DNA of 60,441 nt. Source: Bacteroidales bacterium. Its GTDB lineage: Bacteria; Bacteroidota; Bacteroidia; Bacteroidales; Bacteroidaceae. Both the position numbers and the translations under genes were made by a program. Below, piece after piece: positions 46,451 through 56,590 of this stretch; positions within the stretch are counted from its first letter, which is position 1, and each line of letters opens with the position of its first letter. The DNA lies in contig JAQXZK010000153.1 of the NCBI GenBank assembly GCA_029227175.1, forward strand, positions 1 through 60,441, in the 5' to 3' direction. Below the pieces are notes generated by a model. The model did no database searches, was not told where the DNA came from, and worked only from the letters and a program-made list of their open reading frames with translations.

Positions 46451-47710
46451 GTGAACATTACGGATAATATATTTAAAGGTGATAAGGTTATCTGGCTGAT
46501 TTTCATCGCGCTTTGTTCTATCTCTCTTATAGAGGTGTTTAGTGCATCGAGCCACTTGTCCTTTGGTAAGTCTCATTGGATTCCAATCAGTCAGCATGCG
46601 TTTTATATGCTATTGGGGTGGATTGTCGTTTTTGTTACGCATAATATACCTTATAAGTACTTTAAGGCGATTCCTTTAGGATTATTACCAATATCACTGG
46701 TGTTACTGGTTGTGGTCATGTTTATGCCGAAAACAAATGGGGCATCAAGATTTATCAATTTCTTCGGTGTGCAATTTCAGCCCTCTGAGTTGGCTAAAAT
46801 GGCTATGGTGTTACTGACGGCCAATATTCTTTCTGTGACACAGGCAGGTGAGCACGCGAAGCCTATTGCCTTCAAGTTAATCATGTTCTCCGCATCAATC
46901 GTCTGTCTACTTATTTTCCCGGAGAATTTTTCTACGGCCATGTTGTTGTTTGGCACGATATTCCTCATGATGTTTGTGGGGAGAGTAGAACTGAAGAAAC
47001 TAGCTATGACGGTAGTCTTGTTGGGAGGGGCACTCATACTTTTCTTATTATTCTTGAAACTGACACCGGATGGTACTCTGGATAAGATACCGATGGGACA
47101 TCGGTTTATTACGTGGAAGCATCGAATTAGTACTTCGGAACGTGTCCCGGCTGCCAAGTATGACATTTGGGGCAAGGGAGCGCAAAAGGGATATGCAAGT
47201 ATTGCGATAGCAAGGAGTCATATCATGGGGAATGGGCCCGGAAACTCTGTTGAGCGAGATTTTTTATCTCAGGCTTATTCGGATTTTATCTATGCCATTA
47301 TTATTGAGGAATTGGGCTTGGTAGGAGGTTTCTGTGTCATGGCTCTCTATATCTGGCTCTTGTGGCGAATTGGGAAGCTGGCAAAAAAATGCGACCGTTC
47401 GTATCCTATGTTCCTCATTGTCGGCATAGGCTTGCTTTTTGCGACGCAAGCTTTGTTTAATATGATGGTAGCAGTGGGATTAGCTCCTGTAACCGGTCAG
47501 CCGTTGCCTCTGATAAGTCGTGGAGGTACTTCCATGATGATAAACTGTGTTTATATTGGAATGATTCTCAGTGTGAGCCGCTATATCGCTGCCGAAGAAG
47601 AAAAGAAGCGTATGGCTGCACAAAATGTGATAGAAGAAAGTGCAAGTGAGGCTCAAGTAATAGAACAGCCGGATGTAAGGATATTAAATATAGATGAGGA
47701 ACTTGTTTAA
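46451..47710 (+). CDS. ftsW: FtsW-type peptidoglycan glycosyltransferase (SEDS)
   Basis: 419 residues; the start is GTG at 46451. About ten hydrophobic segments. SEDS motifs: NGASRFINFFGVQFQPSELAK near 98 and the PLPLISRGGTSM-type segment near 353. Polymerises septal glycan with FtsI. The C-terminal 35 residues are charged and cytoplasmic. Confidence 0.94.
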   Translation: MNITDNIFKGDKVIWLIFIALCSISLIEVFSASSHLSFGKSHWIPISQHAFYMLLGWIVVFVTHNIPYKYFKAIPLGLLPISLVLLVVVMFMPKTNGASRFINFFGVQFQPSELAKMAMVLLTANILSVTQAGEHAKPIAFKLIMFSASIVCLLIFPENFSTAMLLFGTIFLMMFVGRVELKKLAMTVVLLGGALILFLLFLKLTPDGTLDKIPMGHRFITWKHRISTSERVPAAKYDIWGKGAQKGYASIAIARSHIMGNGPGNSVERDFLSQAYSDFIYAIIIEELGLVGGFCVMALYIWLLWRIGKLAKKCDRSYPMFLIVGIGLLFATQALFNMMVAVGLAPVTGQPLPLISRGGTSMMINCVYIGMILSVSRYIAAEEEKKRMAAQNVIEESASEAQVIEQPDVRILNIDEELV

Positions 47711-47711
47711 A

Positions 47712-48860
47712 ATGAGTAATATGGAAAAGCCTATCAGAGTAATTGTCAGCGGTGGAGGAACAGGAGGACATATTTTTCCAGCCATTTCCATTGCCAATGC
47801 CATCAAGGAAATAAAGCCGGATGCAGACATCCTTTTTGTCGGGGCAGAAGGACGTATGGAGATGCAAAGGGTTCCTGATGCCGGTTATCCTATTATCGGT
47901 CTTCCTGTTGCAGGTTTTGATCGCAAGCATTTATGGAGGAATTTCAGTGTATTGCTGAAGCTGGTGCGCAGTCAGATAAAGGCACGTAAGATTGTACGTG
48001 ATTTCAAGCCGCAGGTGGCGGTTGGCGTGGGAGGATATGCCAGTGGCCCGATGTTGAAAACAGCAGCTTCAATGGGAATCCCGACTTTGATACAAGAGCA
48101 AAACTCTTATGCAGGAGTCACCAACAAGTTGCTCGCAAAGCAGGCGAAGAAGATTTGCGTGGCTTATACCGGCATGGAGAAATTTTTCCCGGCTGAGAAA
48201 ATAATCATGACGGGAAATCCGGTGAGACAAAACTTGTTGGCTGTCTGTGTCAGTCGGGAGGATGCTTTGTCCAGTTTTAATTTTGACATTAAGAAGAAAA
48301 CTGTCCTAATTCTTGGTGGAAGTTTGGGAGCAAGAACAATCAACCAGACTCTTATAAATGGCCTCTCGCAGATTAAGGCACATCAGGAAGTGCAGTTTAT
48401 TTGGCAGACAGGTAAGATTTACATTGAGCAGGTTCGTCAGGCAATCAAGGAGTTTTCGAACGAGGTGCTGGCGGACGGGAAAGTCTCTATATTGCCGAAC
48501 CTTTATGTTACGGATTTTATCCGGGATATGGCAACTGCTTATGTGGCGGCAGACCTTGTTGTTTCCAGAGCTGGTGCGGGTTCAATTTCAGAGTTCTGTC
48601 TGTTAAAGAAACCTGTTATTTTGATTCCTTCTCCGAATGTGGCAGAAGACCATCAGACAAAAAATGCGTTGGCTTTGGTAGATAAGGGAGCTGCATTGTA
48701 TGTGGAGGATATTGAGGCAATGCAGCAATTGTTGCCAACTGCTTTGGAAACAGTTGCTGATGAAGATAAACTTAAAGGACTCAGTGAGCACATTGCAAAG
48801 TTGGCTTTGCCGGACTCTGCCCGGATAATTGCTCATGAAGTGCTGAAACTTATAAAATAA
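47712..48860 (+). CDS. murG: UDP-GlcNAc:lipid I N-acetylglucosaminyltransferase
   Basis: 382 residues from the ATG at 47712, one base after the ftsW stop; an ATG at 47694 would overlap ftsW and add six residues. GGGTGGHIFPA near residue 14 and GVGGYASGP near 102 are the lipid I and phosphate loops; VSRAGAGSISE near 285 and PSPNVAEDHQTKNA near 305 bind UDP-GlcNAc. Makes lipid II on the inner face of the membrane. Confidence 0.96.
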   Translation: MSNMEKPIRVIVSGGGTGGHIFPAISIANAIKEIKPDADILFVGAEGRMEMQRVPDAGYPIIGLPVAGFDRKHLWRNFSVLLKLVRSQIKARKIVRDFKPQVAVGVGGYASGPMLKTAASMGIPTLIQEQNSYAGVTNKLLAKQAKKICVAYTGMEKFFPAEKIIMTGNPVRQNLLAVCVSREDALSSFNFDIKKKTVLILGGSLGARTINQTLINGLSQIKAHQEVQFIWQTGKIYIEQVRQAIKEFSNEVLADGKVSILPNLYVTDFIRDMATAYVAADLVVSRAGAGSISEFCLLKKPVILIPSPNVAEDHQTKNALALVDKGAALYVEDIEAMQQLLPTALETVADEDKLKGLSEHIAKLALPDSARIIAHEVLKLIK

Positions 48861-48870
48861 AAAGATAACG

Positions 48871-50238
48871 ATGGAAAATGTGAAGTCTGTATATTTTGTC
48901 GGTGCCGGGGGGATAGGAATGAGTGCTCTCATCCGTTATTTTCTCTCAAAAGGCTTGTTTGTTGCCGGTTATGACCGGACCTCATCGGCGTTGACAGAGA
49001 AGTTGATAGAAGAGGGTGCTTTGATTCATTACGAAGATAATGTAGCATTGATTCCGGAGGAGTGTAAAGTGCCGACTACGACGTTGGTAGTCTATACCCC
49101 GGCCATTCCGGCTGAGCATACAGAGTTGACTTATTTCAGACAAGGTGGGTTTGATGTGGAAAAACGCGCACAGGTTCTTGGTCGCTTGACGCGAAGTAGC
49201 AAGGGCTTGTGCGTGGCTGGTACTCACGGAAAGACGACAACCAGCACGATGGCTGCTCATTTGTTGCATGAAAGCCATGTAGGTTGCAATGCTTTTTTGG
49301 GTGGAATATCAAAGAATTATGAGTCGAACCTGCTTCTTTCGTCTACGAGTCCCTATACCGTAATTGAAGCTGACGAATTTGACCGCTCATTTCATCATCT
49401 GACTCCCTGGATAAGTGTCATCACGGCTACAGACCCAGACCACTTAGATATCTATGGTACAAAGGAAGCTTATTTGGAGAGTTTTCGTCATTATACGTCG
49501 TTGATACGTCCCGGAGGGGCATTGATTATCCACGAGGGATTAGAGGTGCAACCCAATGTGCAGGATGGTGTGACAATTTACACCTATAGCAGGGAATGTG
49601 GTGACTTTCATGCCGAAAACGTGAGAATTGGCAATGGTGAAATCTATTTTGATTTCGTAGCTCCTGACACAAGAATCAACGATGTTCAACTGGGTGTTCC
49701 CGTATCTATCAATATTGATAATGGAATTGCAGCGATGGCATTGGCGCATCTGAGTGGGGCTACTGACGAAGAGATTCATGCTGCGATGAAAACCTTCTCT
49801 GGGGTGGATCGCCGTTTTGACTTTAAATTGAAAACATCGCAGGCCGTCTTATTGACGGACTATGCCCATCATCCGGCTGAGGTTGCGCAAAGCGCAAAGT
49901 CTATCAAGGAATTATATAGAGATAAAAAGGTGACAGCTATTTTCCAACCTCATTTATATACAAGAACGCGTGATTTCTATCGAGAGTTTGCTGAAAGTTT
50001 GTCAGCCTTTGATGAAGTGATATTGACAGATATCTACCCGGCCAGAGAGCAACCGATTCCCGGTGTGACAAGTCAATTGATTTACGACTGTTTGCGTCCC
50101 GGTATGGAAAAGACTCTTTGTAAAAAAGAAGAGGTTTTGAGTCTATTACGTAAGACTCCGCGTCAGGTGGTTGTTGTGCTGGGCGCTGGTGATATGGATT
50201 TATTTGTTCCTCAGATAATGGAAATAATGAAACAATGA
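48871..50238 (+). CDS. murC: UDP-N-acetylmuramate--L-alanine ligase
   Basis: 455 residues. Rossmann start YFVGAGGIGMSALIRYF, ATP loop GTHGKTTTSTM near 117, EADEFDRSF near 168 and DYAHHPAEV near 331. Adds L-alanine to UDP-MurNAc. The stop overlaps the ftsQ start (ATGA). Confidence 0.96.
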   Translation: MENVKSVYFVGAGGIGMSALIRYFLSKGLFVAGYDRTSSALTEKLIEEGALIHYEDNVALIPEECKVPTTTLVVYTPAIPAEHTELTYFRQGGFDVEKRAQVLGRLTRSSKGLCVAGTHGKTTTSTMAAHLLHESHVGCNAFLGGISKNYESNLLLSSTSPYTVIEADEFDRSFHHLTPWISVITATDPDHLDIYGTKEAYLESFRHYTSLIRPGGALIIHEGLEVQPNVQDGVTIYTYSRECGDFHAENVRIGNGEIYFDFVAPDTRINDVQLGVPVSINIDNGIAAMALAHLSGATDEEIHAAMKTFSGVDRRFDFKLKTSQAVLLTDYAHHPAEVAQSAKSIKELYRDKKVTAIFQPHLYTRTRDFYREFAESLSAFDEVILTDIYPAREQPIPGVTSQLIYDCLRPGMEKTLCKKEEVLSLLRKTPRQVVVVLGAGDMDLFVPQIMEIMKQ

Positions 50239-50969
50239 TTAAACGCATTCTACTAACCTTGCTATCCATTGCTGCTATTGCATATATTGTGGTTGCTGTG
50301 ATGTATGTTAATCGTACCGAGAGTTTGGTATGCAAAGGGATAGAGCTTGCCATAAAGGACTCTGCACAATCATCAATTATTACATCCAAGGAACTGGTGA
50401 ACATGTTGCAGAAGCAGAAGCTTAATCCGGTAGGCAAGAAAATGGAGGAGATTCAGGTTTCCCAAATAGAGGAATTTATTGCCTCTCATCCTTTGATGAG
50501 GAGTGTGGAATGCTATAAGACTCCAAGCAATAAAATTTTGGTTGAAATTCAGCAACGTATACCAGTTATCCGGGTCATTGCTTCTAATGGAGAGAATTAC
50601 TTTGTCGGCAATGAGGCTGAAATTATTCCGTTTAACTCGAGGTGTGTGGTCGACCTGCCCGTAGCCACAGGAGTGATTGACAAGACTTTTGCTAAAAATG
50701 AGTTGTATCGGTTTGCATTATTCCTAAAAAAGAACGAGTTTTGGAATTCACAAATCGAGCAGATTAACATTTTGTCTGATAAGACCATAGAATTAGTGCC
50801 AAGAGTTGGTCAACATGTGGTTTATTTAGGTACATTTGCAAATTATCAGGAAAAACTTGAACGGTTGAAGAAATTCTACACAAAGGCATTGAATCAAGTT
50901 GGCTGGAACAAGTATTCTCGCATAAACGTGGAGTTTTCAAACCAAATTATATGTACAAGGCGTGAATAA
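50235..50969 (+). CDS. ftsQ: FtsQ-like division protein
   Basis: 244 residues. Short cytoplasmic start, one membrane segment (about 5-23, ILLTLLSIAAIAYIVVAVMYV), then a periplasmic region with a short POTRA-like part (IEEFIASHPLMRSVECYKTP near 78) and a beta domain. Translationally coupled to murC by a four-base overlap. Sequence similarity in this family is low, so position is part of the evidence. Confidence 0.87.
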   Translation: MIKRILLTLLSIAAIAYIVVAVMYVNRTESLVCKGIELAIKDSAQSSIITSKELVNMLQKQKLNPVGKKMEEIQVSQIEEFIASHPLMRSVECYKTPSNKILVEIQQRIPVIRVIASNGENYFVGNEAEIIPFNSRCVVDLPVATGVIDKTFAKNELYRFALFLKKNEFWNSQIEQINILSDKTIELVPRVGQHVVYLGTFANYQEKLERLKKFYTKALNQVGWNKYSRINVEFSNQIICTRRE

Positions 50970-51012
50970 TGATGCATAAATATCGAAAAACAAATTAAAA
51001 ACAATATAACAG

Positions 51013-52530
51013 ATGGCAACAACAGATTTTATCGCTGCAATCGAGTTGGGTTCTTCCAAGGTTTCTGCTATTGCAGGGCATAGGGATGAGGGAAGTTTAA
51101 TTGTGCAGGCATTTGCAACGACAGAGTCTTCTTCCTTTATCCACAAGGGAGCGATATATAATATTGATAAGGCTGCACAGGCTTTCTCTTCTTTGGTCAG
51201 TTCTTTGGAGGATCAGCTCGAGTCAGCTATTTCGAAGGTGTATGTGGGTGTCGGGGGACAATCTCTTCGCACTGTTTTGAATATTGTCAGCCGTACATTT
51301 GAGACTGAAGAGAAAATTACGGAAGAGATTATCAATGAAATCTCCGATGAAAATTTGAAGGCTCAGGTTAGCGACATGGTGATACTGGATGTTGCTCCTC
51401 AGGAGTTCAAGATAGATAATAACCAGTATGCAGACCCAGTAGGTGTATCTGGTAATAAATTGACAGGCCATTTCCTGAATGTTGTGGCACGTATGCATTT
51501 AAAGGCAAAGATAGAACAGAGTTTTGCCCAGGCTCATGTGCAGATAGCAGACATTGTAGTAACTCCACTGGCAATGGCAAAATGTGTGTTGACAGAGACA
51601 GAAATGCGCCAGGGTTGCGCATTGGTCGATTTTGGCGCTGATACAACAACGATTGCAGTATATAAAAACAACATTCTTCGTTTCCTCTCGGTTTTGCCAT
51701 TTGGCGGGAATACCATTACGCATGATGTTTCTTCGTTGCGCATGGAAGATGCAGATGCCGAGAAATTGAAACTGAAATATGGTGATGCATATTACGAGGA
51801 GCAAAACCTGGATAATCCTCAGATGAAGCACGCAACCTGTAAGCGTATGGATGGTGGAACTCTTGAATTGAGGGTGTTGAATGAACTGATTGGTGCTCGT
51901 GCAGAAGAGATTCTTCGCAATGTTGACAATCAGTTGAAACTCTCTGGGTATGCAGATAAACTTTACAGCGGAGTTGTCTTTACTGGTGGTGGCTCTAACC
52001 TGCGTAATCTCGATTTGGCGTTCCGCAAGATATCAAAGATAGATCGTTTGAAAACTTTAAAATATGACCAGATTCCCATTCGTGGAAGGGTTTCCGAACT
52101 TCGAAAAGATGGTTTGTATGCAGGAATCTTGAGTGTCTTGGCTTCGGGAGATGAGAATTGTGCGGTGGTTGCTCCCGAACTTCCTGTTGAGGCAGAGAAT
52201 CCTGATTCGGATGCAATCATTATTGGTTCTGATCCTGAACCAGAGGCACCAGTTGCAAGACCTCAGGAAATGCCGGTTGAAGAGACCCGGGTTCAGCCCC
52301 AGCAGGATTTATTCTCTTTGCAGCAGGAGAGAGAGGACGCTCGTCTGTCAGCTATGCAAAGGGAAATTGAGCGGCGTGAGGAGGAACAACGCAGGCGCGA
52401 AGCTGCCAAGAAGAAAAAGGCCGAGGCAAGAGCGGCTCGTGAGCAGAAGACCAAGGCACGTTCAGAGAAAATCAAGAAATTCTTTGAGAGATTTACAAAT
52501 ACTCTTTTCGAGGATGAAGCAACTGACTAA
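51013..52530 (+). CDS. ftsA: FtsA, actin-like FtsZ membrane tether
   Basis: 505 residues. ASKHA fold: phosphate-1 AIELGSSKVSAIAG near 9, phosphate-2 ALVDFGADTTTIAV near 204, adenosine motif VVFTGGGSNL near 320. The family core ends near 380; a long tail follows, acidic then a strongly charged coiled coil (QQEREDARLSAMQREIERREEEQRRREAA-type) and a basic amphipathic end that may be the membrane anchor. It is longer than the E. coli protein by about 85 residues. Confidence 0.94.
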   Translation: MATTDFIAAIELGSSKVSAIAGHRDEGSLIVQAFATTESSSFIHKGAIYNIDKAAQAFSSLVSSLEDQLESAISKVYVGVGGQSLRTVLNIVSRTFETEEKITEEIINEISDENLKAQVSDMVILDVAPQEFKIDNNQYADPVGVSGNKLTGHFLNVVARMHLKAKIEQSFAQAHVQIADIVVTPLAMAKCVLTETEMRQGCALVDFGADTTTIAVYKNNILRFLSVLPFGGNTITHDVSSLRMEDADAEKLKLKYGDAYYEEQNLDNPQMKHATCKRMDGGTLELRVLNELIGARAEEILRNVDNQLKLSGYADKLYSGVVFTGGGSNLRNLDLAFRKISKIDRLKTLKYDQIPIRGRVSELRKDGLYAGILSVLASGDENCAVVAPELPVEAENPDSDAIIIGSDPEPEAPVARPQEMPVEETRVQPQQDLFSLQQEREDARLSAMQREIERREEEQRRREAAKKKKAEARAAREQKTKARSEKIKKFFERFTNTLFEDEATD

Positions 52531-52549
52531 CCGATAAAAAACACGAACT

Positions 52550-53887
52550 ATGAGTGACGAAAATATGCAACCTTTTAATGGCCCTCAAATCAATAAGATT
52601 GACGGCATTGGAGTGGGAAATGCCATTCCAAGTGATTCGCCGAAGATTATCAAAGTTGTTGGCGTCGGCGGTGGTGGTGGCAATGCTGTGAACCACATGT
52701 ATCGGCAAGGCATTCATGATGTAACCTTTTTGTTGTGCAATACTGATAATCAGGCATTGCGCGAATCACCGATTCCTGTAAAATTACAGTTAGGAAAGGA
52801 GGGATTGGGCGCAGGTAACAATCCGGCCAAGGCTCGTGAGGCGGCCGAAGAAAGTTCGGATGACATTAAAACGCTGTTCAACGATGGTACGAAAATGGTT
52901 TTTATTACTGCCGGTATGGGTGGTGGTACAGGGACCGGTGCTGCACCCGTTATTGCGCAAATAGCCAAGGAAATGGGAATTCTCACAATTGGTATCGTGA
53001 CGATTCCTTTCCGTTGGGAGGGTGACCAGAAGATTCTTCAGGCTTTGGATGGCGTGGAAGCGATTAGTAAGCATGTTGATGCGATGGTCGTTGTCAACAA
53101 TGAGCGCTTGAATGAGGTATATAACGAGCAATCGTTTGCCGGAGCACGTGCCAGGGCAGACGAGACTTTGTCTGTCGCCGTAAAAAGTATTGCTGAGATT
53201 ATAACACTCCGTGGCGAAATCAATCTTGACTTCAATGATGTGAAAACTGTGCTCAAGGATGGCGGAGTGGCTATTATGAGTACCGGTTATGGTGAAGGAG
53301 ATACACGTGTCTCCCAGGCAATTAAGAATGCCCAGTATTCTCCGTTGCTCAACAGCAACAATATCTTCAATTCAAAAAAAGTGCTTTTCAATATTTCTTA
53401 TAGTGAGGAGTGTGAATTGATGATGAACGAGATGGACGAGGTTCGTAGCTTCATGGAGCAGTTCAATAGTGGTTATCGGTTAAAGTGGGGTATCGCTGTA
53501 GACAACACTTTAGGTAAGAAGGTAAAGATGACACTTCTTGCCACGGGATTTAATATCAGCGACTTACATGTTGATGTGCCGGGTCGTAGTAAGAAAGAAC
53601 AGCAAAAGATTGACGAGGAACGCGAACAACGTGAGAAGGAAAATCAGATGCGTATTGACGAATATTATGACAAGGGTGGTGTTACCAGGAAGCAGCGTTT
53701 TATTTATTTGCTGACTCCGGAAGATTTTGACAATATGGAACTCATCTCCATGATTGAAGAGACTCCAACAGCCAGACGAGATCGTTCTGATTATAACAGA
53801 ATCAAGACGAAGTCTCAGGCCGTTGTTCAGGAGGCAGAACCGGCTACTGACCCATCTGCAGAGAATAAGGGTGTAATTTCGTTTTAA
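52550..53887 (+). CDS. ftsZ: FtsZ, tubulin-like division GTPase
   Basis: 445 residues. GTP-binding [14 protein letters not shown] near 38, tubulin signature [13 protein letters not shown] near 123, and synergy-loop [14 protein letters not shown] near 222. A C-terminal linker of about 100 charged residues precedes the end. It forms the division ring; located 20 bases after ftsA as usual. Confidence 0.97.
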   Translation: MSDENMQPFNGPQINKIDGIGVGNAIPSDSPKIIKVVGVGGGGGNAVNHMYRQGIHDVTFLLCNTDNQALRESPIPVKLQLGKEGLGAGNNPAKAREAAEESSDDIKTLFNDGTKMVFITAGMGGGTGTGAAPVIAQIAKEMGILTIGIVTIPFRWEGDQKILQALDGVEAISKHVDAMVVVNNERLNEVYNEQSFAGARARADETLSVAVKSIAEIITLRGEINLDFNDVKTVLKDGGVAIMSTGYGEGDTRVSQAIKNAQYSPLLNSNNIFNSKKVLFNISYSEECELMMNEMDEVRSFMEQFNSGYRLKWGIAVDNTLGKKVKMTLLATGFNISDLHVDVPGRSKKEQQKIDEEREQREKENQMRIDEYYDKGGVTRKQRFIYLLTPEDFDNMELISMIEETPTARRDRSDYNRIKTKSQAVVQEAEPATDPSAENKGVISF

Positions 53888-53914
53888 GTTTTAATTTTTT
53901 TAAGAATCATAGGT

Positions 53915-54364
53915 ATGGCACTTTTTGAACAAATCAGTGAAGATATTAAGAATGCGATGAAGGCACATGACAAGGTGGCTCTTGACGCATTGCGTAACGT
54001 GAAGAAGGTTTTCCTTGAGGCAAAAACTGCTCCGGGGGCCAATGATACGCTGACAGATGCCGATGCAATTAAGATTATTCAAAAATTGGTTAAGCAGGGA
54101 AAGGATGCTGCTGAGATTTTTATCGGACAATCTCGTCAGGATTTGGCTGAGGGTGAGTTGGCTCAGGTGAGGGTAATGGAGAAATATCTCCCGAAGCAGC
54201 TCTCGGCAGAGGAACTTGAGACTCGCCTTCGTGCAATTATAGCTGAGGTGGGTGCGACTTCTCCTAAAGAGATGGGTAAGGTCATGGGCGTGGCCAGCAA
54301 GGCTCTTGCAGGCTTGGCAGAGGGTCGTGCTATCAGTGCCAAGGTAAAGGAATTGCTCGCCTGA
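53915..54364 (+). CDS. yqeY: GatB/YqeY domain protein
   Basis: 149 residues, the full length of the YqeY family, whose C-terminal part resembles the tRNA-binding tail of GatB (VMEKYLPKQLSAEELETRL, KEMGKVMGVASKALAG). The exact function is not known. It lies 27 bases after ftsZ in the same direction, and this neighbourhood is frequent in Bacteroidetes. Confidence 0.93.
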   Translation: MALFEQISEDIKNAMKAHDKVALDALRNVKKVFLEAKTAPGANDTLTDADAIKIIQKLVKQGKDAAEIFIGQSRQDLAEGELAQVRVMEKYLPKQLSAEELETRLRAIIAEVGATSPKEMGKVMGVASKALAGLAEGRAISAKVKELLA

Positions 54365-54396
54365 CATCGGCTAAATAAAAGTTTAATCGGATACAA

Positions 54397-55461
54397 GTGA
54401 AATTGTTATCTCAGATAAAAACCTGCCAGACAACAATCTGGCTCTTCATGCTTGTGTGTTGTCTTGTTGGCAACATCTCTGCTGCATCCGCAGCTGGAAA
54501 GAAGAAGGAAAAGGTAGTGGTGGCCTATGTAACTTCGTGGTCAGATGTTATTCCTGATCCAAAGTACATGACGCACATTAATTATGCTTTTGGAGCAGTA
54601 AATAAAACGTTCGATGGGGTTGATGTCTCCAATCCCGACCGCCTCAGGATGGTGGTCAACCTCAAGAAGAAGGCACAGAAACTTAAGGTACTCTTGTCGA
54701 TTGGTGGTTGGGGCAGTGGCCGGTTCAGCGAGATGGCTGCCGATTCCCTCTTGCGCCGATCATTTGCCGAAGACTGTCAAAGAGTGGTGGAATATTATGG
54801 TCTTGATGGTATCGACATTGATTGGGAGTACCCGACGAGCAATGCTGCAGGCATCTCGTCATCGCCTGATGACACTCGGAATTTCACTAAGCTCATGCGT
54901 GACATACGCGCTGCCATTGGAGAAGACAAACTTCTCACCCTTGCTACAGTGCATAATGCGAATTTCATTGATTTTCACGCCATTCTTCCATACATCAACT
55001 TTGTGAACATTATGACGTATGATATGGGCAATCCGCCATATCTTCATTCCGCGCTATATGAATCGCCGAATACCAATGGCAACACTACCGATGCTGGTGT
55101 ACGTGCCCATCTCGCTGCCGGAGTTCCTCCATCAATGATTGTAGTTGGTATGCCCTTCTACGGCCGGGGAAAGACTCCGTTCCGCTCCTTTGTTGACTAT
55201 GGCAAGATGGATGTCCTTCCTGAAGCATTCACTCAGAAGTGGGATGACAAAGCTATGCTTCCTTATATCATAGATGCGGAGGGCCGTCTTGTGCTTGGTT
55301 TTGAGAATGCTCGTTCCCTCAAGATAAAGTGTGATTATGTGATAGAGAAGGGTTTGCGTGGTGCGATGTACTGGGACTATGCAGGCGACGATGATAAGAA
55401 CACGCTGCGATCGGTAGTGGCTGACAATATGCTTGGCAAGGCCGGCAAGAATCGCAGATAG
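54397..55461 (+). CDS. glycoside hydrolase family 18 protein, exported
   Basis: 354 residues, GTG start, stop TAG. A signal peptide (about residues 1-33, ending SAASA) is followed by a GH18 barrel: VVVAYVTSW, KVLLSIGGWGSG near 98, and the catalytic DGIDIDWEYP near 137-146 with all acidic residues. Hydrolyses chitin-type or GlcNAc-containing beta-1,4 glycans; a role on peptidoglycan or on N-glycans (endo-N-acetylglucosaminidase) is possible. It follows yqeY by 32 bases and has no clear promoter, so it may be transcribed with the division cluster. Confidence 0.9.
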   Translation: MKLLSQIKTCQTTIWLFMLVCCLVGNISAASAAGKKKEKVVVAYVTSWSDVIPDPKYMTHINYAFGAVNKTFDGVDVSNPDRLRMVVNLKKKAQKLKVLLSIGGWGSGRFSEMAADSLLRRSFAEDCQRVVEYYGLDGIDIDWEYPTSNAAGISSSPDDTRNFTKLMRDIRAAIGEDKLLTLATVHNANFIDFHAILPYINFVNIMTYDMGNPPYLHSALYESPNTNGNTTDAGVRAHLAAGVPPSMIVVGMPFYGRGKTPFRSFVDYGKMDVLPEAFTQKWDDKAMLPYIIDAEGRLVLGFENARSLKIKCDYVIEKGLRGAMYWDYAGDDDKNTLRSVVADNMLGKAGKNRR

Positions 55462-55538
55462 AAGAAATCTGCAGATTGCGAACACAGTAGGGGCGGTATT
55501 GTCATGCGTAAGACTAACCCATACTGCTTGTGTCAGCA

Positions 55539-56357
55539 TCAGCGGGTGAATGGATTGCCTTTGGGCGAACGGCTGACAATCCAGCGCAAGGCATTTACAA
55601 TAAGCAGATTTTGTGTGGCATCGCTGAACTCTCGGTTGCCGTGGCCGAAGTTGAGGTAAATCATCCTGTAGTTGCGGTTAGTCCATACTACAGGAAACTC
55701 ACCAAAGCTCACCACATCTTTTAATCCTATCGGAAAGTTTTTGGGCGAAAGCGACAGAAGTACATCCACATTGTCGCGTTTGTCAGCGGGTTCGTTCCAC
55801 ATATACCATTCGTTTTTGGCAGCCACGAAACTCACGGGAATATTCTTGGTTACAGGGTGGTTGGTGAGATTCACTTCGAGAAGGGCTGGTTGTGGAGGCC
55901 AGCTGTTGCATAAGAATGTGCCACAACCAAGGAATTCATTGAACCAGGGCCATTTTGTTCCTGCATCATTATAGCCGGAGGCGTGAAATCCTACCCAGCC
56001 GCCACCATTCTCCATGTATTTTTCGAAGGCGTCTCTCTCAGTCTTGGAACGGGGTGATGTATTAATGGCAATCACTACATCGTATGCGGACAACTTGTCG
56101 AAGTCTAACCCTGTAAAATCGGTGGCTACATCCAGAATAAAGCCTTTGCCCACGGTGAGGTCTTTAAAGAATTCGATTGCCTGATGGCCGAACTCCACAT
56201 GGGCGGGTTCGGCTGTTTCACTGTAGCATAGCAGGGCCTTGAATCGTGGTGCTTTGGCATAGTTGCCCGGATAGTCGCTGTTTTGTGCCAAGATAGAGCT
56301 CATAGCAAGGAGCATGATAAGCGCCAGAATGGTTCGGAGGTGTTTTATGTCTTTCAT
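55539..56357 (-). CDS. ThuA-like domain protein, exported
   Basis: 272 residues from the ATG at 56357 (signal peptide LRTILALIMLLAMSSILAQ); the frame opens 11 codons earlier. The class I amidotransferase-like ThuA fold is indicated by FKALLCYSETAEPAHVEFG, FEKYMENGGGWVGFHASGY near 124 and NEWYMWNEP near 190. ThuA proteins are linked to carbohydrate utilisation but the reaction is unsettled. It is convergent with the GH18 gene, 77 bases between stops. Confidence 0.85.
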   Translation of the reverse strand: MKDIKHLRTILALIMLLAMSSILAQNSDYPGNYAKAPRFKALLCYSETAEPAHVEFGHQAIEFFKDLTVGKGFILDVATDFTGLDFDKLSAYDVVIAINTSPRSKTERDAFEKYMENGGGWVGFHASGYNDAGTKWPWFNEFLGCGTFLCNSWPPQPALLEVNLTNHPVTKNIPVSFVAAKNEWYMWNEPADKRDNVDVLLSLSPKNFPIGLKDVVSFGEFPVVWTNRNYRMIYLNFGHGNREFSDATQNLLIVNALRWIVSRSPKGNPFTR

Positions 56358-56454
56358 TTTATTTTTTCTACAAATTAAACAATAAAACACTATATTACCA
56401 AGTAATGCGTGGATTAAGGTTCACCTGAATTTTCCTTTTGAGGATGCGGCATGA

Positions 56455-56529
56455 TATATGGCATGACAAGCACCTCGGGGAAGGTGTTTGAGCCGAGCTC
56501 ACGAAAAAAATCGTCATGCCAGGCCATAT
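56455..56529. repeat. extended inverted repeat in the leader of the NigD-like gene
   Basis: ATATGGCATGAC-type left arm (56456-56467) with GTCATGCC (56513-56520) and, after a 3-base bulge, GCCATAT on the right; inside it CACCT/AGGTG can also pair. It begins about 60 bases before the lipoprotein start and could be an RNA leader structure or an operator. Confidence 0.6.
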
Positions 56530-56590
56530 TTTGGGTTTTTCACGATTTAATAGAGTGAAAGTTCAATGTAAAACAAAAAATATAGGTAAA

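Noticed and set aside
42337-54364. Reassigned genetic code with TAG as sense codon
   Set aside because: murD, GH18, the BRO-N gene, the gene at 29086 and the sigma partner at 59352 end properly with TAG, and no other conserved gene contains an internal TAG.
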